Both the position numbers and the translations under genes were made by a program. From Salegentibacter flavus (lineage in GTDB: Bacteria; Bacteroidota; Bacteroidia; Flavobacteriales; Flavobacteriaceae): a stretch of 64,000 nucleotides of DNA. Location: the NCBI RefSeq assembly GCF_900115145.1, contig NZ_FOVL01000009.1, positions 44,488 through 108,487 of the forward strand, read 5' to 3'. Positions 18,533-27,831 of the stretch are shown piece after piece (position 1 is the first letter of the stretch; every line of letters starts with the position of its first letter). The notes under the pieces were generated by a model. The model did no database searches. It was given only the letters and a program-made list of their open reading frames with translations, and was not told the origin of the DNA.

Positions 18533-19365
18533 TTTTCTCTTAGGTAAATCCCGTCTTCAGTGATGTCGATCTTGCGTTGCTTATAAAGATTTCCTGCAGC
18601 TCGCTTAAAACTCTTTTTACTCATCTCCAGCATATTTTGTATCTGGGCAGGATCAGATTTATCGGTGAGTTTAAGATGGCCGTGGTTTGCGGCGAGTTCA
18701 TCTAAAATGCGTTGGGCATTGGGTTCAATACTTCGGTAGCCGGGCCGCTGAAGCATAACATCTATTTTCCCGTCGGGCCTTGTTTTTTTGATTATACCTT
18801 TCATATGATCCCCTACATTAATAGGCTGGAAGATCTCATCGTTATAGATCAGACCCTGATGAATTTCATTGATGATCACGTTATAACCCAAGTCAGACTT
18901 ATTACTGATAATTAGATCTACTTCTTCAAAAGGTTCGACAGTTAACTCAGAATTATCAAGGAAAGCGTGAACCTTACTGGAAGCCACCAAGCGATTGGTT
19001 TCTTCGTCTAAATAACAAAAAATCAAATATCTACCACCTTGTTTCATCGGGTAAGCCTGTTCCTTGAAAGGAACAAACAAATGCTTTTCTAGTCCCCAGT
19101 CAAGGAAGGCACCGAATTCATTTACTTCCACACACTTTAAAAAAGCGAATTCATCAAGTTTCACCAAAGGTTTCAGCGTAGTCGCTACCGGCCTTTCTTC
19201 GTGGTCCAGGTAGACAAAAACTTCAATTTCTCCACCTATTTCCCAGGTTTCAGGGATGTATTTATTCGGAAGCAAAACCTCATCACCTTCTTCATTGGTA
19301 AGAAAAAGTCCGGGCTCGGTTTCCCGATCTATAGTAAGGGTGTGATATTCACCAATATTCAGCAT
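18526..19365 (-). CDS. S1-domain RNA-binding protein (CvfB/YitL family)
   Basis: The protein has 279 residues, the usual size for CvfB. Tandem S1-like OB folds are followed by a C-terminal winged helix. Diagnostic segments include EFAFLKCVEVNEFGAFLDWG, a second S1 unit GLIYNDEIFQPINVGDHMKG with IKKTRPDGKIDVMLQRPGYR, and the C-terminal MSKKSFKRAAGNLYKQRKID, the CvfB signature. CvfB binds RNA and affects virulence or stress gene expression in Firmicutes; its role in Bacteroidota is not established. It is cytoplasmic. It overlaps the convergent small secreted gene by 7 bp and has its own promoter box at 19383-19390. Confidence 0.9.
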   Translation of the reverse strand: MLNIGEYHTLTIDRETEPGLFLTNEEGDEVLLPNKYIPETWEIGGEIEVFVYLDHEERPVATTLKPLVKLDEFAFLKCVEVNEFGAFLDWGLEKHLFVPFKEQAYPMKQGGRYLIFCYLDEETNRLVASSKVHAFLDNSELTVEPFEEVDLIISNKSDLGYNVIINEIHQGLIYNDEIFQPINVGDHMKGIIKKTRPDGKIDVMLQRPGYRSIEPNAQRILDELAANHGHLKLTDKSDPAQIQNMLEMSKKSFKRAAGNLYKQRKIDITEDGIYLRENQ

Positions 19366-19382
19366 AACAAAAATTTAAAATG

Positions 19383-19390
19383 CAAAGATA
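19383..19390 (-). promoter_or_regulatory. -7 box (TATCTTTG) for the S1-domain gene
   Basis: Read on the minus strand this is TATCTTTG, a perfect TAnnTTTG, 17 nt upstream of the ATG at 19365. The spacing is the same as for uvrA. No -33 TTG is visible. Confidence 0.6.
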
Positions 19391-19422
19391 CTTTATAATT
19401 ACCGGCTTTCACTTAAAAACAG

Positions 19423-19456
19423 GAAATCCGCTTGTTGTTTCCAAAAAGCGGATTTC
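19423..19456 (-). terminator. Terminator after DUF2853 gene
   Basis: GAAATCCGCTT (19423-19433) and AAGCGGATTTC (19446-19456) form a perfect 11-bp stem with a 12-nt loop. On the minus strand it is followed by a T-run (complement of 19415-19420). It separates DUF2853 from the S1-domain gene. Confidence 0.8.
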
Positions 19457-19473
19457 TCATTATATGTTCCGGT

Positions 19474-19818
19474 CTATTTATAGACGCTTTCTTTCTTGAA
19501 ATGTTTGGTAAGCAGGTAATATACCACCGCACGATACTTGTTCCGGTTAGATTTCCCGTATTTCTCCATTACCGCATTTATGCCTACGTCCAGTTTCTCG
19601 TCGTCCTTAAGCCCCAGCTTTTTGATGAGAAAATTCTTTTTCACAGTTTCCATTTCAGACTCTGAAGAACTTGAAACAGTTTCCGCATCGCTTCTGAAGA
19701 TACTTGGGCCTAAAGCTTCGGTCACTTTTCGTAATAGATCAACATCGGGCTCCTCTCCTACTTTTTCCTTTACGTCCTGGATATACTTTCCAACTTTTTC
19801 ATCGGTTTTAGTTGCCAT
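19474..19818 (-). CDS. DUF2853 family protein
   Basis: The protein has 114 residues, is charged and mostly helical, and lacks a signal peptide or membrane segment. It matches the DUF2853 pattern as I remember it: the N-terminal KYIQDVKEKVGEEPDVDLLR, the middle GLKDDEKLDVGINAVMEKYG and the hallmark GKSNRNKYRAVVYYLLTKHF. The family is widespread in Bacteroidota and Proteobacteria and has no assigned biochemical function. A TTATTAACCATT element like that of the lipoprotein genes lies 14 nt upstream, and a good terminator follows. It is probably monocistronic. Confidence 0.85.
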   Translation of the reverse strand: MATKTDEKVGKYIQDVKEKVGEEPDVDLLRKVTEALGPSIFRSDAETVSSSSESEMETVKKNFLIKKLGLKDDEKLDVGINAVMEKYGKSNRNKYRAVVYYLLTKHFKKESVYK

Positions 19819-19887
19819 ACTTTTTATTTTAAATGGTTAATAAACTTAAAGTTAGCAAAAACAGGACTTAATACCGAAGATCAAATC

Positions 19888-21621
19888 TTAAGATTTCATA
19901 AAATTGAAGTATTCCAGTAAGACTTCATCGTTAAGTTTTCTGGGAGTAAAAATCTCCAAAAGTTTAGGCCTTTTAGATTCATTAAAAAAGCTTTGCAGTT
20001 CCTTCTCAATTTCTTCTGAATTTTTAGCTGAAATATATTCCACCCCGTAAAGTTCACAAACCGGTTTTGCATCCAGTTGATGTATCGTCTCAAAATAAGT
20101 ATCGAAATTCTCGGTATTCTTATTCCCCGGAAGTATTCTGAAAATTCCTCCGCCCTGGTTATTCAGAACAATTATCCTGAAATTAGAAGGCAGGTAGTTA
20201 TTCCAGAGAGCATTACTGTCATAGAAAAAACTAAGGTCTCCTACGATAAGAAGCGTTGGTTCTATTGAAACGCAGGCGGCTCCGGCTGCGGTCGAGACAC
20301 TGCCATCTATTCCGCTTGTGCCACGGTTACAAAAGATCCTCAAGGTCTCTTTCCATTTGAACAACTGCGCATAACGGATAATGGAACTGTTCCCCAGCTG
20401 AAGCATATAGTTTTCAGGAACCTCAGGAGCGACAAGCTGCATAGCCTTAAGATCGGAATATGGAATTTCATCCATATATTCTTCGTGCCTTTGCTGGCGT
20501 TTCTGCCAGATCTCTTTCCAGTAGTTCCCGTAATCGCTCTCCTTATTCTTTCCCAAAGGAAGAAAATTGCTGAAAAACGAATTTACATCGGTTTCAAAAT
20601 GTTTGTTCAGGCAGAAAAAGGTGTTGTATGCTTTTTTATCGTCAATATGCCAGTGTTGGTGGGGCTGATATTTCCTTAGGAAAGCTTTGATCTTTTTAGA
20701 AACAATCATTCCCCCAAAAGTGAGCAGTATCTCCGGCTGGAGTTTTTTAAAAAACTCATCAGGATTTGCTTCCCTTTCAATAGGACCAATTACAGTATCT
20801 ATTCGGGTAATGAAATCGGGGTGGTGCAAATTTGAGGTGGTTTCGGTAAAAAAGATCACCGAATCATCTTGCGCCAGTTCGTCCAAAAACCTTTGTTCAA
20901 CTGCATTGGGTTGAGCCACTCCCACGATCACCATCTTTCGCTTTGCCTTATTCCAGATATCGGCATAGGCGCTTAATTGTTTTTCGGTATAAGTGCGCTC
21001 CTTGAGCTCTGGCAAGATCTGCAGCGGATTCACCTCAACATTTTCAACAAGGTCATACAAGGGCTCGTAAAAAGGCACATTGATGTGCACGGGGCCTTTT
21101 CCTTCTATGGCCTTATTCAATGCCAGATTGATCTCCCTTTCGTTGTGTTTCTGCGCTTCAAATTGTTTCTGCTGAAGCTTGGGATCAGTGGTGGTTTGGT
21201 CTAAAACCAGCTCTGAGTGCAAATTCGCCGAATAAAGAATATGATTCTCAAATACGTTTTTCTGTCTTATGGTTTGTCCGTCGCCAATGTCAATGCGCTC
21301 TATTGGCCTATCGGCTGAAATTATCACCAAGGGAATGTCACTGTAAAAAGCTTCGGCTATGGCGGGATAATAATTCAGCAAAGCCGATCCTGAACTGCAA
21401 ACCAGCGCCACCGGCTGCTTTAGTTGCTGAGCAATTCCCAGGGCAAAAAATGCCGCGGAACGCTCATCTACTATGCTGTATGGTTTTATTTCGGGATGAT
21501 GGGTAAATCCAAGGGTTAGCGGGGCATTTCGCGATCCGGGGGAAATTACTACGTGATGTATATTTTTGGCCACACAAAGTGCTACAACCGAGCGGGCAAC
21601 TGGTATTTTGGAATATTTCAC
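19888..21621 (-). CDS. menD: 2-succinyl-5-enolpyruvyl-6-hydroxy-3-cyclohexene-1-carboxylate synthase
   Basis: MenD is a thiamine-diphosphate enzyme that condenses isochorismate with 2-oxoglutarate in menaquinone synthesis. The protein has 577 residues. The N-terminal segment HHVVISPGSRNAPLTLGF and ERSAAFFALGIAQQLKQPVA are characteristic, as is NRGTSGIDGSVSTAAGAA. The TPP-metal motif is GDLSFFYDSNALWNN. It lies 94 bp downstream of menF on the same strand with the thioesterase upstream, so thioesterase-menF-menD is a likely operon. The N-terminal glutamate of the TPP family lies in SIVDERSAAFF. Confidence 0.96.
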   Translation of the reverse strand: MKYSKIPVARSVVALCVAKNIHHVVISPGSRNAPLTLGFTHHPEIKPYSIVDERSAAFFALGIAQQLKQPVALVCSSGSALLNYYPAIAEAFYSDIPLVIISADRPIERIDIGDGQTIRQKNVFENHILYSANLHSELVLDQTTTDPKLQQKQFEAQKHNEREINLALNKAIEGKGPVHINVPFYEPLYDLVENVEVNPLQILPELKERTYTEKQLSAYADIWNKAKRKMVIVGVAQPNAVEQRFLDELAQDDSVIFFTETTSNLHHPDFITRIDTVIGPIEREANPDEFFKKLQPEILLTFGGMIVSKKIKAFLRKYQPHQHWHIDDKKAYNTFFCLNKHFETDVNSFFSNFLPLGKNKESDYGNYWKEIWQKRQQRHEEYMDEIPYSDLKAMQLVAPEVPENYMLQLGNSSIIRYAQLFKWKETLRIFCNRGTSGIDGSVSTAAGAACVSIEPTLLIVGDLSFFYDSNALWNNYLPSNFRIIVLNNQGGGIFRILPGNKNTENFDTYFETIHQLDAKPVCELYGVEYISAKNSEEIEKELQSFFNESKRPKLLEIFTPRKLNDEVLLEYFNFMKS

Positions 21622-21715
21622 AAATCTATGTTTTGAAAAGTCGTCCAGCTGAAACTGAGTTCCAACTCAAAGAAACGCTCTATTTCTCACCCAAAATTAC
21701 AATTTTCAAGCGGAT

Positions 21716-22870
21716 TTATTTTACTAATACGGCCTTGATGGTTTGTGCCTTGTTTTGTGTCTCCTCAAACTCCTGTACAGGATCTGAATCTTTGGTAATC
21801 CCGCCCCCAACAAAGATCTCGGCTTCATCATCTTCAATCTTCATACAGCGCAGGTTGACAAATAATGACGTTGACGAACTGATGCTTGCATATGCCTGGT
21901 TCTCCTGGTTTCTTCGGTTCGAGCTGCGCTTAGTTTCTTTTTTGAAATTCAACTCACCCAGAAAACCGGTGTAGAATTCGCGGTCGTAATTTTCGTTTTC
22001 TAATATGAACTGCTTAGCAATATCCCTGGGCATACCACAAACGGCAGGAGTGGGATGAAGCGTCATAATCAATTCTTTTAAATTTGAAGTGCCGGGTTGA
22101 ATATCGCCCTGAATATCGGTGCGCAGATGCAGGAGGTTTCCGGCTTTCGTTGTATAGGCCTCAGATCTATCCACCTTTCCGATGGTTACCTTTTCGACGT
22201 TTTCCAGAATAAAATCGGTCACGATCTTTTGCTCTTCAATTTCCTTCTTTCCCCAGGTCACATCGGTAATTCCCTTAAAAGCCTGAGTTCCCGCCAGGGC
22301 CATCGTTTTAAATTTATTCCTTTCTACCTTAAGCAGGGTTTCAGGAGTTGCGCCCAACCAGATATCTGTTTTTGGATGAAACCAGATATAAACAAAAGCC
22401 TCTTTATATTTCTTCAGCAGATCCTTAAATATTTCCAGCGGCCCCAATTGAGTTTCCACTTCTTCCTTTCGGGACAACACCACTTTTTTAAAGGCTCCGG
22501 CTTTAATTTCGTCAATACCTTTCTGAACAAGATTTTCGTGAGCAGATTTTTCCTTCTGAATAAATTGTTCCGGTGGAAAATCAGGACTTTCCTTCTCCAG
22601 GGCCTTTTCGTGATCTATAAACCCGGAATATTCCGTTTGCAGGAATTCAGCTTTTTCCTGCGGAATAATATAGGTTGGTAAATCATTCTGAAAAGGTGCG
22701 AAAACAAATCCGCTTTCATTAAAATCATCCACAAGATTTTCCGAAGCATCATCCTGCAACAAAGCGGTGGTCATTCCCCTGCCCGATCCCGGATCGTGCC
22801 AGGCTGCAAAAGGCTTATCTTGTTGCAAATGCTCTTCAAGCCGATTAAAAAATTCTTCTGCATTCATCAT
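21716..22870 (-). CDS. menF: Isochorismate synthase
   Basis: The protein has 384 residues of the chorismate-utilising enzyme fold. It converts chorismate to isochorismate, the first committed step of menaquinone synthesis. Typical segments are GAFKKVVLSRKEEVE, HPKTDIWLGATPETLLKVE, TMALAGTQAF and HPTPAVCGMPRDIAKQFI, with GFLGELNF near the end. The menD context favours a menaquinone rather than a siderophore role. The start is one of two adjacent ATGs at 22870; the thioesterase stop directly abuts it (no spacer), suggesting translational coupling. There is a 94-bp spacer to menD. Confidence 0.94.
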   Translation of the reverse strand: MMNAEEFFNRLEEHLQQDKPFAAWHDPGSGRGMTTALLQDDASENLVDDFNESGFVFAPFQNDLPTYIIPQEKAEFLQTEYSGFIDHEKALEKESPDFPPEQFIQKEKSAHENLVQKGIDEIKAGAFKKVVLSRKEEVETQLGPLEIFKDLLKKYKEAFVYIWFHPKTDIWLGATPETLLKVERNKFKTMALAGTQAFKGITDVTWGKKEIEEQKIVTDFILENVEKVTIGKVDRSEAYTTKAGNLLHLRTDIQGDIQPGTSNLKELIMTLHPTPAVCGMPRDIAKQFILENENYDREFYTGFLGELNFKKETKRSSNRRNQENQAYASISSSTSLFVNLRCMKIEDDEAEIFVGGGITKDSDPVQEFEETQNKAQTIKAVLVK

Positions 22871-23293
22871 TTACTTATTTTTTGGTAAAGCAATAGTGGT
22901 GAGTTTCACAAGGGAGATCAGGTTGTTCTCCTCATCGGTGATCTTTATTTCCCAAAGCTGTGTGGTACGGCCTTTATGTATAAAACTGGCTTTTGCATAG
23001 ACAAAACCTTCAGAAATACTTCTTAAATGATTTGCCGAGATCTCTATCCCGCGAACAAACAATTCTTCGGTATTCAAAAAGACATAACTCGCCAGGCTGC
23101 CCACGCTTTCGGCCAGGGCCACGCTGGCCCCACCGTGTAACACGCCATCAGGCTGATGTACTTTGGAGGTTACCGGCATTCGCGCGACAAGATAATCGTC
23201 TCCGGCTTCAGTAAATTCAATATCAAGGGTTTCCATCAGGGTGTTTTTAGACACTTTTTTGGAAAGCTCCAGAATTTCTTCTTGGGTCATCAC
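22871..23293 (-). CDS. Hotdog-fold thioesterase, probable DHNA-CoA thioesterase
   Basis: The protein has 140 residues with a PaaI/YbgC-type hotdog fold. The catalytic region is HQPDGVLHGGASVALAESVG, in which the Glu after LA is the expected catalytic base, followed by IEISANHLRSISEGFVYAKA. Its stop codon abuts the menF start, so it is the first gene of a men operon. This context suggests it hydrolyses 1,4-dihydroxy-2-naphthoyl-CoA (MenI activity), the step between MenB and MenA. That role is inference from position and fold; paralogs with other acyl-CoA substrates are common. Confidence 0.82.
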   Translation of the reverse strand: MMTQEEILELSKKVSKNTLMETLDIEFTEAGDDYLVARMPVTSKVHQPDGVLHGGASVALAESVGSLASYVFLNTEELFVRGIEISANHLRSISEGFVYAKASFIHKGRTTQLWEIKITDEENNLISLVKLTTIALPKNK

Positions 23294-23319
23294 AATAAGA
23301 TTGGTTACTTTGTAAATTA

Positions 23320-23389
23320 CCTCGGGGCACGCCCACGAAGCATTTTAGAAAAATATTGATTTCGAGGCCCGCCTGCGGAACGGGCAGGC
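23320..23389. repeat. Remnant of dispersed palindromic repeats
   Basis: CCTCGGGGCACGCCCACGAAG (23320-23340) and GCCTGC...GCAGGC (23371-23376 with 23384-23389, inside a CCCG/CGGG context) are GC-rich, non-coding and unlike the neighbouring DNA. They resemble repeats scattered in Flavobacteriia genomes. They lie between divergent genes and may contain no promoter function. Confidence 0.45.
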
Positions 23390-23438
23390 AAACCTCAAAA
23401 CCTTTAAATTCCCGATTATAAAGTAAAAATACGTAAAA

Positions 23439-24080
23439 ATGAGCAGTGAGAAACAGGTTTCCTACCAAAGCACCAATACCTATGAAGTTTTAAACACTTT
23501 TACTTCAAAGACAAAAAATGTTTGGATGGTTTGCCATGGCATCGGTTATTTAAGCAGATATTTCCTGAAATATTTCAAACATCTGGACCCGGAAGAGAAT
23601 TATATCATCGCTCCGCAGGCACCTTCCAAGTATTATCTCAACGGAAAATATACCCACGTAGGCGCTTCCTGGTTAACCCGCGAAAACACCGAACTGGAAA
23701 CCGAAAATGTATTGAATTATCTCGATGAAATCTATAAAGCTGAAAATCTTCAAGATGCTCCAAAACTTCTTCTATTTGGTTATTCCCAGGGTGTTTCGGT
23801 GGTAACAAGGTGGGTTGCAAAAAAAAATATTACCTGTGACCACCTGATAATGCATTCAGGAAAAGTGCCTGCGGAATTAAATGCTGAAGATTTTTCTTTC
23901 CTGAAAAACACTAGCTTTTCTTTTATCTATGGGAAACAGGATGAATATTTAAAAGAGGGCGTTATAAAGAAAGAAAAAGCGCGCCTGAAAGAAATATTTC
24001 CATCAGATTTGAAGATCAAAACTTTTAACGGAGGTCACGAAGTGAGCAAAGAACTGATTTTAGAAATGGCAGAAATTTAA
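23439..24080 (+). CDS. Alpha/beta hydrolase, carboxylesterase-type
   Basis: The protein has 213 residues, cytoplasmic (no signal). The nucleophile elbow is GYSQG near residue 120, the acid is Asp in GKQDEYL near 167, and the base is His in NGGHEVS near 201, which completes a Ser-Asp-His triad. The N-terminal MVCHGIGYLSRYFLKYF and later IIAPQAPSKYYL match the phospholipase/carboxylesterase (PF02230-like) family. The substrate is unknown. It is a single gene, followed by a perfect palindromic repeat that can serve as terminator. Confidence 0.85.
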   Translation: MSSEKQVSYQSTNTYEVLNTFTSKTKNVWMVCHGIGYLSRYFLKYFKHLDPEENYIIAPQAPSKYYLNGKYTHVGASWLTRENTELETENVLNYLDEIYKAENLQDAPKLLLFGYSQGVSVVTRWVAKKNITCDHLIMHSGKVPAELNAEDFSFLKNTSFSFIYGKQDEYLKEGVIKKEKARLKEIFPSDLKIKTFNGGHEVSKELILEMAEI

Positions 24081-24096
24081 TTAATCAGACCCTTAT

Positions 24097-24135
24097 AAAA
24101 ACCCTTGCAGGGTTCGCAACCCTGCAAGGGTTTTT
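24097..24135 (+). repeat. Perfect 18-bp-arm palindromic repeat, also a terminator
   Basis: The left arm (24097-24114, AAAAACCCTTGCAGGGTT) pairs perfectly with the right arm (24118-24135) over the 3-nt loop CGC and ends in five T. Related copies lie at 25462-25490 and 25586-25618, flanking the Nramp-like gene. It probably ends transcription of the esterase gene. Confidence 0.85.
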
Positions 24136-24207
24136 GGATTAAATTGCAAAATCCGATAATCCTTTTAAATTTATATTCATAAAAGTTCAAACTAACTCAA
24201 CTAATTT

Positions 24208-25458
24208 TTGAAAAATAAAAAAATCCTAAAAAGCATAGGCCCCGGCTTCCTGCTCGCGGGAGCTGCCATTGGAGTATCTCATTTAGTGCAGGCTACACGG
24301 GCAGGTGCCGATTATGGATTTATCTTAATCTGGGTACTTATTCTTGCCTGTATCTCTAAATATCCTTTTCTGGAATTTGGCCCACGTTATGCAGCAGCTA
24401 CCGGCCAACATTTAATCTCAGGTTATAAACGCCTGGGAAAATTTCCCTACTGGATTTACATTTTTATTACCATTGGAAGTATGTTCATAATTCAGGCGGC
24501 GGTTACCATTGTTACTGCGGGCCTTGCAGAACGCCTTTTCAATTTTGGCTGGTCGCCTTTTATCTGGAGTCTAACAATTCTTGGAGCCAGTATCGCCTTA
24601 CTTTTAATCGGAAAATATCCCGGCCTTGATAAAAGTATGAAGGTAATCGTGAGCTTGCTTACTTTGGCCACACTTTTCGCCGTAATTATGGCTTTTGGCG
24701 CAGGAACGCTGGAAACTGCTGTTAACACTCCGGCTCCCTCACTCTGGACCACCGCCAGTCTGGGCTTTATTATCGCATTTATGGGGTGGATGCCTATCCC
24801 GCTTGATGCTTCTGTCTGGCATTCTATCTGGACCCGGGAAAAAGCGATTCAAAGCAATCAGAAACTCTCCGTGCTAGGTGCATTCGCCGATTTCAATGTC
24901 GGCTATCTTGCCGCTGCTTTTATTGGATTACTGTTTTTCCTGTTGGGAGTTTTGGTGATGTTTGGCAGCGGATCTTCCTTTTCAGGAAACAGTGTGGAGT
25001 TTTCCAGCCAGCTGGTAGAACTCTACGGAAAAACTCTTGGGGCCTGGAGCAAACCCTTAATCTCTATTGCCGCATTCATCACTATGCTAAGTACTGTGAT
25101 CACCGTTACCGATGCTTTTCCACGAGTAATTTCAGAATTAAAAGACCCGGAGAAAAATTCACCGAAAGACAGAAAACAAAAATGGAAGATCTACACCTGG
25201 ACAATCTTTCTTATTCCGGTTTTCTCGCTTTCCATATTATTTTTTCTTTCAGGTTCCTTTACGCTTTTGGTTGATTTTGCCGCCGGACTTTCCTTTCTCT
25301 CGGCGCCGTTTTTAGCCTGGTTTAATTATAAACTGGTTACGGGAAATCAAATGCCCAAAAAACACCGACCCGGAAGAAATTACAAAATTTTTAGCCTGAT
25401 ATGCTTCTTATTTTTGGTGCTGTTTAATTTGGGGTATTTGTATTATACTTTATTTTAA
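24208..25458 (+). CDS. Nramp-related transporter lacking the canonical metal motif
   Basis: The protein has 416 residues and about 11 membrane segments. Start TTG at 24208 gives a short basic N-terminus (KNKKILKSIGPGFLLAGAAI); no upstream ATG fits. The fold is that of Nramp (PF01566). The TM1 metal-binding motif that reads DPGN in canonical Mn/Fe transporters here reads GVSH (GAAIGVSHLVQATRAGADYG), and the TM6 site reads GWMPIPLDAS in place of the usual MPHN-type motif. Transition-metal transport is therefore doubtful; magnesium or an organic substrate is possible. It is in the inner membrane. Palindromic repeats flank it on both sides and no functional partner is adjacent. Confidence 0.85.
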   Translation: MKNKKILKSIGPGFLLAGAAIGVSHLVQATRAGADYGFILIWVLILACISKYPFLEFGPRYAAATGQHLISGYKRLGKFPYWIYIFITIGSMFIIQAAVTIVTAGLAERLFNFGWSPFIWSLTILGASIALLLIGKYPGLDKSMKVIVSLLTLATLFAVIMAFGAGTLETAVNTPAPSLWTTASLGFIIAFMGWMPIPLDASVWHSIWTREKAIQSNQKLSVLGAFADFNVGYLAAAFIGLLFFLLGVLVMFGSGSSFSGNSVEFSSQLVELYGKTLGAWSKPLISIAAFITMLSTVITVTDAFPRVISELKDPEKNSPKDRKQKWKIYTWTIFLIPVFSLSILFFLSGSFTLLVDFAAGLSFLSAPFLAWFNYKLVTGNQMPKKHRPGRNYKIFSLICFLFLVLFNLGYLYYTLF

Positions 25459-25461
25459 GAA

Positions 25462-25490
25462 AAAAACCCTTGCAGGGTTCAATAAGGGTT
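25462..25490. repeat. Degenerate copy of the AACCCTTGCAGGGTT repeat
   Basis: The left arm (25462-25479) is identical to that of the element at 24097. The right arm survives only as AAGGGTT (25484-25490), pairing with 25465-25471. It follows the Nramp-like stop by 4 bp. Confidence 0.7.
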
Positions 25491-25585
25491 GAATTGTAAA
25501 CAAAAAACAAAAGCGCAACCTTTGCAGATTACGCTTTGCTTATTTAATTTATAGTGACTTGAGCTACCGATGTAATTCCCTAAAA

Positions 25586-25618
25586 AACCCTTGCAGGCTT
25601 TGGAAGCCTGCAAGGGTT
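25586..25618. repeat. Third copy of the palindromic repeat, variant core
   Basis: AACCCTTGCAGGCTT (25586-25600) pairs perfectly with AAGCCTGCAAGGGTT (25604-25618), loop TGG. Both arms carry the same change (GGGTT to GGCTT, compensated), so the hairpin is preserved although the sequence differs from the 24097 copy. Confidence 0.75.
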
Positions 25619-25636
25619 AGTATTATTTGACTTGAG

Positions 25637-25698
25637 ATCCCGAAACAAGTTCGGGATAAGCGATTCGTACACTTTTCACCTCCGCATAGCGGGGTGAA
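25637..25698. repeat. Two further hairpins downstream of dnaK
   Basis: ATCCCGAA (25637-25644) pairs with TTCGGGAT (25650-25657). TTCACCTCCGC (25675-25685) pairs with GCGGGGTGAA (25689-25698) with one bulge. Neither has a T-run on the minus strand, so they may be repeat remnants or weak terminators of dnaK. Confidence 0.5.
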
Positions 25699-25712
25699 GA
25701 GTGGCTCTCTGC

Positions 25713-27647
25713 TTACTTCACTTCTTCAAAATCTACATCTTCAACATCATCTCCACCTTTGGAGTCTCCTCCTCCGGGTTGACCACCCTCGGCTCCGCCT
25801 TCAGGACCTCCTTGTGGGCCTCCGGCTTGTCCGCCCTGGGCTTCTGCCTGTGCTTTGTACATCTCTTCAGATGCGGTTTTCCAGGCTTCATTGATCTTAT
25901 CCAATGCAGGTTGAATGGTTTCAATTTCTTTGGTTTCGTAAGCTTTCTTCAACTCTTCCAAAGCTTCTTCGATAGGCTTTTTCTTGTCGTCAGAAAGTTT
26001 ATCACCAAATTCCTTCAATTGATTTTCGGTTTGGAAGATCATAGCATCAGCTTCATTAAGCTTATCTACTTTCTCCTTGGCCTTTTTATCGGTTTCAGCA
26101 TTAGCCTCGGCTTCCTGCTTCATCTTTTGGATCTCTTCTTCGGTAAGTCCTGAAGAAGCTTCAATTCTAATATCCTGAGATTTTCCGGTAGCCTTATCGG
26201 TAGCGCTTACTTTAATGATACCATTGGCATCAATATCAAAGGTCACTTCAATTTGAGGTGTACCTCTTGGTGCCGGTGGAATTCCATCTAAGTGGAATCT
26301 ACCAATTGTCTTGTTATCGGCGGCCATTGGACGCTCTCCCTGTAACACGTGAATTTCTACTGAAGGCTGATTATCTGCAGCGGTAGAGAAAGTCTGTGAT
26401 TTTTTAGTAGGGATAGTCGTGTTAGATTCAATCAATTTAGTATTCACTCCACCCATAGTTTCAATACCAAGGGAAAGTGGGGTAACATCAAGAAGTAATA
26501 CATCTTTAACGTCTCCGGTTAATACTCCACCCTGGATCGCAGCACCAATAGCCACAACCTCATCAGGGTTTACGCCTTTAGAAGGTTTTTTTCCGAAGAA
26601 TTTCTCTACTTCTTCCTGGATTTTAGGCATACGGGTAGAACCTCCAACAAGAATTACCTCATCGATATCACTTTTTGAAAGCCCTGCATCATCCAAAGCT
26701 TTTTTCACCGGATTCATAGAACGTTTCACCAATTCGTCAGCCAATTGCTCAAACTTAGAACGGGTAAGGGTTTCTACAAGGTGTTTTGGCCCACTGGCAG
26801 TTGCAGTTACATACGGCAGGTTGATCTCGGTTTGAGTAGAAGAGGAAAGCTCAATTTTAGCTTTCTCAGCAGCTTCCTTCAAACGCTGAAGCGCCATCGG
26901 ATCTTTTCTTAAATCGATATCTTCAGCTTTCTTGAAGCTATCAGCAAGCCAGTCGATGATCACTTCGTCAAAATCGTCTCCACCAAGGTGAGTATCTCCG
27001 TTTGTAGATAATACTTCAAAAACTCCATCTCCTAATTCAAGGATAGAGATATCAAAAGTACCACCACCAAGGTCATAAACCGCGATCTTCTGGTCCTGAG
27101 ATTTTTTGTCCAATCCGTAAGCCAGAGCTGCTGCAGTAGGCTCGTTAATGATTCGCTGAACTTTAAGTCCGGCGATCTCTCCGGCCTCTTTTGTAGCCTG
27201 ACGCTGAGAATCGTTAAAATAAGCCGGTACGGTAATCACCGCTTCGGTTACATCCTGTCCCAGGTAGTCTTCAGCAGTTTTCTTCATTTTCTGAAGGATC
27301 ATTGCTGAAAGTTCCTGCGGAGTATATTTTCTTCCGTCTATATCTACACGTGGAGTATCATTATCTCCTTTAATCACTTTATATGGAACTCTTCCGGCCT
27401 CTCTTGAAGACTCAGAATATTTATTCCCCATAAAACGCTTGATAGACGCTACAGTTTTTTCAGGGTTGGTTACAGCCTGACGTTTTGCAGGATCTCCTAC
27501 TTTTATTTCGCCGCCTTCCACAAAGGCAATTACAGAAGGCGTAGTTCTCTTACCTTCAGCATTAGGTATCACCGTTGGTTCGTTACCTTCCATTACGGCA
27601 ACGCACGAGTTGGTAGTACCTAAGTCAATTCCAATTATTTTACTCAT
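25713..27647 (-). CDS. dnaK: Molecular chaperone DnaK (Hsp70)
   Basis: The protein has 644 residues, full length. The nucleotide-binding domain starts [20 protein letters not shown] and contains [20 protein letters not shown] and [11 protein letters not shown]. The linker [19 protein letters not shown] leads to the substrate-binding domain ([14 protein letters not shown]), and the Gly-rich C-terminus ends [10 protein letters not shown], the usual EEV-type tail. DnaK folds and protects proteins with DnaJ and GrpE; neither partner gene is adjacent, so it is monocistronic here. sdaA is divergent upstream. No CIRCE element or clear heat-shock promoter is visible in 27648-27860. Confidence 0.98.
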   Translation of the reverse strand: MSKIIGIDLGTTNSCVAVMEGNEPTVIPNAEGKRTTPSVIAFVEGGEIKVGDPAKRQAVTNPEKTVASIKRFMGNKYSESSREAGRVPYKVIKGDNDTPRVDIDGRKYTPQELSAMILQKMKKTAEDYLGQDVTEAVITVPAYFNDSQRQATKEAGEIAGLKVQRIINEPTAAALAYGLDKKSQDQKIAVYDLGGGTFDISILELGDGVFEVLSTNGDTHLGGDDFDEVIIDWLADSFKKAEDIDLRKDPMALQRLKEAAEKAKIELSSSTQTEINLPYVTATASGPKHLVETLTRSKFEQLADELVKRSMNPVKKALDDAGLSKSDIDEVILVGGSTRMPKIQEEVEKFFGKKPSKGVNPDEVVAIGAAIQGGVLTGDVKDVLLLDVTPLSLGIETMGGVNTKLIESNTTIPTKKSQTFSTAADNQPSVEIHVLQGERPMAADNKTIGRFHLDGIPPAPRGTPQIEVTFDIDANGIIKVSATDKATGKSQDIRIEASSGLTEEEIQKMKQEAEANAETDKKAKEKVDKLNEADAMIFQTENQLKEFGDKLSDDKKKPIEEALEELKKAYETKEIETIQPALDKINEAWKTASEEMYKAQAEAQGGQAGGPQGGPEGGAEGGQPGGGDSKGGDDVEDVDFEEVK

Positions 27648-27831
27648 AACTTTATACGTTGAATTATATATTTACTAGATTCTTTTTGAGTTCGCTGTGT
27701 TAAAGTCAATCATTATGCCAGCGAAAAACTTCTGACAGGTTGTCACTTTTTCTAAAGAGCCTTGCCGAAATTGCTTTACGAAAACGTTGTAATCTTTCTG
27801 TTTTCTGCTATGTAAGCGATCTTCAATTCAC

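Noticed and set aside
25459..25712. CRISPR-like array near dnaK
   Set aside because: The repeats differ, are palindromic and lack regular spacers; there are no cas genes.
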